A DNA stretch of 64,000 nucleotides from Zychaea mexicana (lineage: Eukaryota; Mucoromycota; Mucoromycetes; Mucorales; Lichtheimiaceae). The notes under the pieces are model-generated. The model ran no database searches. It was given only the letters and a program-made list of their open reading frames with translations, and was not told the origin of the DNA. Where the stretch lies: assembly GCF_025766255.1 (NCBI RefSeq), contig NW_026516720.1:1-64000 (forward strand). Reading direction: 5' to 3'. Every line of letters starts with the position of its first letter. The stretch's first letter is position 1. Of the stretch, positions 58,623 through 64,000 are shown piece by piece. The position numbers were made by a program, and so were the translations under genes.

Positions 58623-59738
58623 TTACCAGAAGCCTAAAAGAGGTTACACGATATTATTATTCTATCCAACCTCAACGCCTTTTGACACTGGATTACACTT
58701 TTTTCAAAAAGTTAACAACTTACCGTGACCGCCACCTTGATGGCCATGTTGTCCGTGGTGACCTTATATACAAATATCGAATGAGCGATGTATTTCAAGT
58801 TATTTCAGGTACCGATGATTGGAAAGTGTCTTTTTCCTTACCATGTTTACCGCCGCCGATGAGGTTGCCAATGGTGGAACCAATAGATCCAAATCCACCA
58901 GATTGCTGGGGAGGAGGAGGAGGATAATATCCACCTCCTTGGTAGCCATGATGGCCATGTCCATGTCCGTGGCCACTCCCATGGTCATTTTTTTTGCCAA
59001 GCATTTTTCCTGCAGCGAATCTAGCGATAATAATAACAAACATCAGTCATAACTCTCAAGAACCACCGAGCCCCTTTTTAAGTGAAAGCTTCTTTTTCTT
59101 TTAAAGTTGATAGTTTACCCGATCAACGATCCTGCAAGTGCACCGCCCATGGGGCTTTGAACGAATGTTCCAAGACCACGCTCGTCACCTGCTTGTCCGG
59201 GTTGACCCTGTTGTTGGTGTTGACCTTCAGGCATCGATGTCGCGGTAGGGTTGTTGTAGGCAGGTCCGCCACCGCCGCCATAGCTGTTTGACTCTCCAGC
59301 TGAAGCTGCTGAAGGTGCTGGCGATGCTGATGAACCATAAGGTGCATGGGCTGCTGGTGATGCTGATGAACCATAAGGTGCATGAGCTGCTGGCATGCTA
59401 CTACCACCGTAGGGAGCTGGGCTGTTGTTGTTGTAGTCATTGCCGGTGCCGGGCATGGGCATGCTGCCACCCGTACCAGGCATGGCCATACCGCCACTAC
59501 CAGGATTACCAGTAGGTGGATCCCATTGCGTTACACCCGTCGCAATTTGTACGAAATAATAGCGTTGCGAGTTGGGGTCCCAGACTGCGTCCCTATTATT
59601 CAAGTTAATGGGTTTCGTTACTATTACCACCATTCTTTTTTTTTATGTATTGCGTGAATGAAATAAACAGTTGTTTATAATATATACATACCAGCCTTCA
59701 GGTGTAGGTGGTGGTGGGTAAGATGCTTGTGGATTCAT
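58623..59738 (-). CDS. WW-domain protein with glycine-zipper C-terminus
   Basis: Five exons (59738-59692, 59592-59119, 59020-58842, 58762-58724, 58633-58623) join in phase to give 249 residues. The WW domain spans exons 1 and 2: PPPPTPEGW, DAVWDPNSQRYYFVQIATG and VTQWDPP, a binder of Pro-rich peptides. A Gly/Pro/Ala/Ser region contains near-perfect repeats of AHAPYGSSASPA. Then comes a glycine-zipper-like stretch (MGGALAGSLIGGFAAGKMLG) across an intron, a His/Gly-rich part, a second Gly-rich stretch (FGSIGSTIGNLIGGGKHG) and a short HHGQHGHQGGGHGFW end. The last exon is only 11 bases (GC TTC TGG TAA). Glycine zippers often insert into or associate with membranes; the role here is unknown. Confidence 0.8.
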
Positions 59739-59743
59739 CTGAT

Positions 59744-59744
<1 letters not shown>

Positions 59745-59790
<46 letters not shown>
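59745..59790. repeat. (GA)n microsatellite in the WW-gene leader
   Basis: A run of about 22 GA units lies immediately upstream of the WW gene start codon, on the minus strand a CT-rich leader. Confidence 0.9.
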
Positions 59791-59794
<4 letters not shown>

Positions 59795-60133
59795 AGAGAG
59801 AGATTGAGAGCTCGAAAAAAGGAAAAAAAAGAAAGCCTTGGCAAATTGACACGGTACAGCCGGAATTCTCTTTTGGCAAATGGAGGCGACGGTGATCAAA
59901 TCACACTCGTGTGACACGCAAGAAAAGTGGCTAGAACAATGGACTGGCTGTGGCTCTTGTGAAACGTGATCGACAGGGCAACCAAGCGATATTTTGACTC
60001 CACATGGGAAGGGGCTGCATAGAGTGACAAGTTCTTGGCATTTCTTTGATCTATTGTTGTATTTTATTACCACTTCGACCATCTATCAATAATTGCTAAA
60101 TTGTACATCCGATTAAAATACAAAGCTTTTTTA
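59791..60133. promoter_or_regulatory. WW-gene promoter and 3' end of the LAM gene
   Basis: Both genes lie on the minus strand, so this 340-base stretch must hold the terminator of the LAM-type gene and the promoter of the WW gene. No specific motif is named. Confidence 0.4.
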
Positions 60134-63100
60134 TTATGCAAGTTCGGCTTCTTTAATGATGTCAGCACATACTGCATCATTAGTACCACTGCCACCAGTT
60201 GCAGCGGCAGTCAAGTTTTCACAACGCATCCGTTCATCCAGTAACCAATTCCAATACTCGTTCTCTAATATTTTCTGATCCATCATATTGAGCATTTTAA
60301 ACGCCGTCAGGATTTCGTATCGAAGCGCACCTAGCCGCTCACGCGTGTATGTCAATTCAGCCCCCATCAGTTGATGCCGCATGCTGTACCATTTGCTATT
60401 CCGGTGCTCTTCGAATGTACGGAATATTTTGGGATTCACATGCTCCAATGCAGGCATTGCTCGACGACGATGAATAGTATCATTACGATTGCTATTGGTA
60501 TTGTCATAATCGTCATTACCATCATACGCACGACTAACAATCAATCCGTCCTCCAAGTCCCGCAGGAAAACAGCACGCCAAATCAATTGTGTCGAAGAAG
60601 ATGGCTCTTTTTGTGGATACTGATGTGGTGGGATGCGGTACCATGGATGATATCGCTTGATTAGCGCATAGAAAAACAAGACTACGACGCATACAATGAA
60701 CAGTCGACCAGCACTGGGAATCAGCACTTGTTTCCGCAGTTTGGCAGGCGGTATGTTATCCATTTTTGGCGCAGGTGTTGGTTGCATCTCACGCTGTTCA
60801 TGCTGTTTGCGTTGTTGATCTCTTTTACTAGCCGGTGATGGAGTATCACGGGGATTTATCAAGAGTGCATCATGCTCAATCAACGGAACAAGTGCTTTGA
60901 TTGTATCAGACATGCCTTTTGTTGCTGCTCGACTCACCATAGCTTAATTGAAGAAATATAGGGTTTAGCATTTATCCTTAATCATCCTCCCCGCTTTTCC
61001 TTTTTATCACACTTACTTTTGACCATGATACTTTTAAGCCATTTGACACCCATACAGCAGGAAAGTTGGCACTCAGCTTCTGAAACGTAGGTGATACAAT
61101 ACTTGATGCATGGTATAAAGGCATCTGCATACGGTAAACTTGGCGTTTTGGTTGAAGATACAACAACATAGCAGCTGCAACACAAGAAGAAGAAAAAAGA
61201 TGAGATCCAGGCGTTGTCATGATCAGAAAAAAAAGGAAAATCTTTCTATCTTACGTTCGCTTATGTTCGGTTATAATCTTTTGCGTCTCAACTACTTCTG
61301 TGTCGCGTGTTTTGACTATGCCATACGAAAAAAAAAAAGTCAGTATTCCTCCATAATGGAGCATATTAACTTGGATACCACATATCATCAGAGAAAGAGG
61401 GGAGTTTTCTGTCTTACCCATCGGATTGTTCAATGGCATCACATATTTCAATGTTCGTTCCTTCATTCCATCTGTATCAAGTGTCCACTCTGTTATGTCA
61501 GGATCTATTGGTTATGTGAATATGCCAAATCATTAATCACTAAAATGACGTTTTGAAATCCCTTAACAATGAAAAGGGCGCCTAATAAATGAAGATATAG
61601 GCTCCTTCTCCTTACCGCTATTTTGTTTTGTTGCATTCAACTTGGCCCATATACTACGTTGTCCAGCATGAGGCCCGCTCTGCTTATCCGAAAACATGTA
61701 TGTGAACAACTTTTCAGCACTTGTTGGTAAGACCAATTTGGCTTCAGTTTTGTCCAGATGGTCGCTACAATCGCACACCACAGGTCCTGGTGGTAACGGC
61801 TTATCAATTCTATTTTCTTGATCACTGCCAACGCGACTGCTGCTACGTTTGATCTCTTTTCTTTTTCCTTGCTTATTGGCTGTCAGCTCTGCCGTGTTGC
61901 TGCTGCTGCTGCTGCTTGAAGAAGGCTGGGCGCTGCCGGCATTGCTATTTGCTGCTTCCATGGCCGCAGTCAATGCACCTGCAGCAGCTGATGGTCGATG
62001 TTCCGTCTGTTGTTGCTGTTGCTGTTGATCCTCTACAGTTCTTCTCCCTCCTCCTCCTCCTTCTTTTCCTGTCGTTCCAATATCATCATTTTTAGGTGAC
62101 ACGGGCCGAACACCACTGCCAGGAATTTCTGTTGAAGGCTGCGGTTGTGGTGATGGTGGATGTGCTTGAACAGTCAACGGCGTCAATGCTGCATCTAATG
62201 TACTTGTTTGCATTAGATGGCTTGTTGGCCGTTGCTTGGATTTGATTTTCCCAGGAATGACACAGCGCATGTGGTTGTATAACTTTTGAATATCGTTGCT
62301 CTGTAGAAAGAAGTGTGTTCACGACATTTAAATATTAAACGAATAGGTGAAAAATTATAGTGAGCGAATAATGACGTTCATATATCTCGTCTTCCTTGCT
62401 CTTCTTCTGTTCCTTTTGACATGTGCCAAAAAAGAAGGGGTTTGAAACTTACATTGGGATCCTTAGCAGCCTCAATAGCCATTTTGAGCCGCTCACCAAC
62501 CACTTCAGCAGGTTCAAGCCAAATACCAAAACAAAATGTTTTTGGTGGATTTGATTTCGTTTCAACAAACATGAGCATACCATGAGATGCATTGGAAAGG
62601 GCTTTTTCCAGTCGAACAGACTTGATAGTATCGAGAGGTATAACGACCTGGAAGTTGAAAACGAGACAGGGTAAATAAAATGGTATTTGCGAAACCTTTA
62701 CGCCCGTGTTACTGCTGTCGTTGAGTATATCAATTTTTTTTTTACCGTATTAAGACATGTCATAAGCGAACAATGGTAAAACCATAAACGGTTCTGTGTA
62801 ACATAGGCTCGTCCACTGTATCCATATTCGCTAGCATATCCATAGGCTGGTGGTGGTGCCATTGGCGGTGGTAAGGTGCTATTATCATCATTCGAATGGT
62901 CATCCGACTGATCCGTCATATCGACTCCAGCTTGCCGATAAAGCGATGCAGGAAATGCTAAGAAACAGTTGAATAATCAATAAGTCAGTCATTTTAAAAT
63001 TTTTATGTCATAGGGTCAACCCAGTATTCTTTTCCTTTAGTAGGAATATGCTACTATACCTTCAATCACAATCTCTGACTCGGGTACATGTGTAAACAGC

Positions 63101-64000
63101 CTACGCAATTCTCTGTGTCGTGATGCCAGTTCACCCGTATACCCATCCAGTGTCACTACCGAAGCTTCCATCTCAACACGTGTAGGATATATCACAATAG
63201 CACTATCTTCGCCTCTTGATAATGATCCTTCGCCACCGTGGAAAACGACATCCGTGCTACTGTTGTTACTTGCGAGGGCATTGAATCCAGACATGATCCA
63301 AGGCATGCTCCACGATGATGTAGAAGCAGGTGACGAGGGGGTGTTGTTACGTGATACAGGCGGAGACGATGATGCGGGTCTGCTATAGTAACTTCCGCTG
63401 GTGGTAGGTGCATTGTGAGGTATACCACTACGACCCCCACCAGCAATAGCTGTACCAGAAGGAGGACTATCTGTTTGTATTGGTGATGCTGGTGCTGATA
63501 CTGCGTGCATGGATGCAGACGATGCGGAATATCCGTTTCCATTCATGACTGATACCAAACGAGAAGTCGTCGATTGGATAGAAACTAGCTCGCGTGATGA
63601 TGCTCCAAGTGCTGTAAGTGCTGGGGAATTGGACATGGTGACCGGCCCTTTTCCCGTGTTCAGCTGTGTGATATCTAGAACTGTTTTCGACGTCAGTAAT
63701 GGCTCAGGTACGTTATTTGCCTCTGTCGTCGTCGTCGTTGTTGTTGTTGTCATCGTCTCTTGCTGCTGCAGTTGTTGTTGTTTTTGAGCATCTTCTATTG
63801 TTTGTATCCAGCGTTGTAGTTCGTCCTCGGTTTCGGCTTGTAAGAGCATTGAGCTATATTAAAGTAGGTATTATACCGAGAGTATAACTGTAGTTAGTTA
63901 AATATTGCCAAATAAAGAAAAGAGGCAGAGGGAAGGCGGGGGCATGTTTTTGGAGCAATACCTGTTGCTATTATTGCTGACCACTTCAAACAGAAAACGC
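60134..64000 (-). CDS. LAM1/LAM3 (YSP1/SIP3)-type sterol-transfer protein, 5' end outside the window
   Basis: Membrane contact-site protein predicted to move sterols between ER and plasma membrane. Nine exons are visible: 64000-63962 (partial), 63853-63060, 62957-62746, 62647-62453, 62300-61616, 61504-61418, 61315-61255, 61174-61017 and 60942-60134, all in consistent phase. The first two end a PH domain (FEVVSNNSN, LLQAETEDELQRWIQTIEDA). Next come a GRAM-like part (ELRRLFTHVPESEIVIE, AYVTQNRLWFYHC, VVIPLDTIKSVRLEK), a Ser/Gln-rich linker and a VASt domain (EAKLVLPTSAEKLFTYMFSD, RTLKYVMPLNNPM, PYADAFIPCIKYCI). A C-terminal membrane segment (RLFIVCVVVLFFYALI) and a Cys-containing tail follow. 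A BAR domain is expected upstream, beyond the edge. Confidence 0.87.

Noticed and set aside
61563..64000. Treating the Ser/Gln-rich segment as a gene of its own
   Set aside because: Splice sites on both sides join it in frame to the GRAM-like and VASt exons, making it the linker of a single LAM-type protein.

Overview
The window is nuclear DNA of a filamentous fungus, most likely an early-diverging Mucoromycota/Mucorales species. The evidence is a set of intron-rich fungal genes: inositol phosphorylceramide synthase AUR1, a YSP1/SIP3-type LAM protein, the mitofusin FZO1, an NPR1/HAL5-type kinase and several TPR-F-box-LRR proteins. Introns are mostly 50-120 bases with GT...AG ends. I recognise no bacterial operon, CRISPR array, rRNA gene or convincing tRNA gene.

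Layout. Positions 1-18 kb are rich in foreign and repeated DNA. An AT-rich island (about 0.75-4.1 kb) holds two unrecognised ORFs, one with a Cys-rich motif, and a decayed DDE transposase with a C-terminal chromodomain. A two-copy 152-bp tandem repeat follows. Next comes a mitochondrial DNA insertion (about 4.84-7.09 kb: nad6 3' part, nad1 5' exon, group I intron cores, homing-endonuclease remnant, GC-rich double-hairpin element). A 1.98-kb element with about 340-360-bp terminal inverted repeats (7718-9696) cuts a C2H2 zinc-finger gene. Tc1/mariner remnants lie at 10.7-11.6, 16.7-17.1 and 17.4-17.8 kb. Two host genes sit among them: an R-SNARE (SNC/VAMP) and AUR1.

From 20.9 kb on the window is ordinary gene space: a Q/P-rich protein, a PARP-type zinc-finger protein, TSR2 and RPA3 (divergent), an NPR1/HAL5-like kinase, a FAM72 homologue, a DHHC palmitoyltransferase, three TPR-F-box-LRR (Pof3/Dia2-like) genes between 32 and 43 kb, a Trp/Phe-striped helical-repeat protein, a RING protein, PIG-U, FZO1, a small membrane protein, a WW/glycine-zipper protein and, running off the right edge, a LAM1/LAM3-type sterol-transfer protein.

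Themes: several genes act on membranes and lipids (AUR1 sphingolipid synthesis, PIG-U GPI attachment, DHHC palmitoylation, SNC fusion, FZO1 mitochondrial fusion, LAM contact sites). Others act in genome maintenance (RPA3, PARP-type finger, Pof3/Dia2-like F-box proteins). I see no clustering logic beyond shared divergent promoters and the local F-box duplication. Exon coordinates were worked out by hand from splice sites, reading phase and family alignment; coding sums were checked for divisibility by three, but individual boundaries could be off by a base or two.
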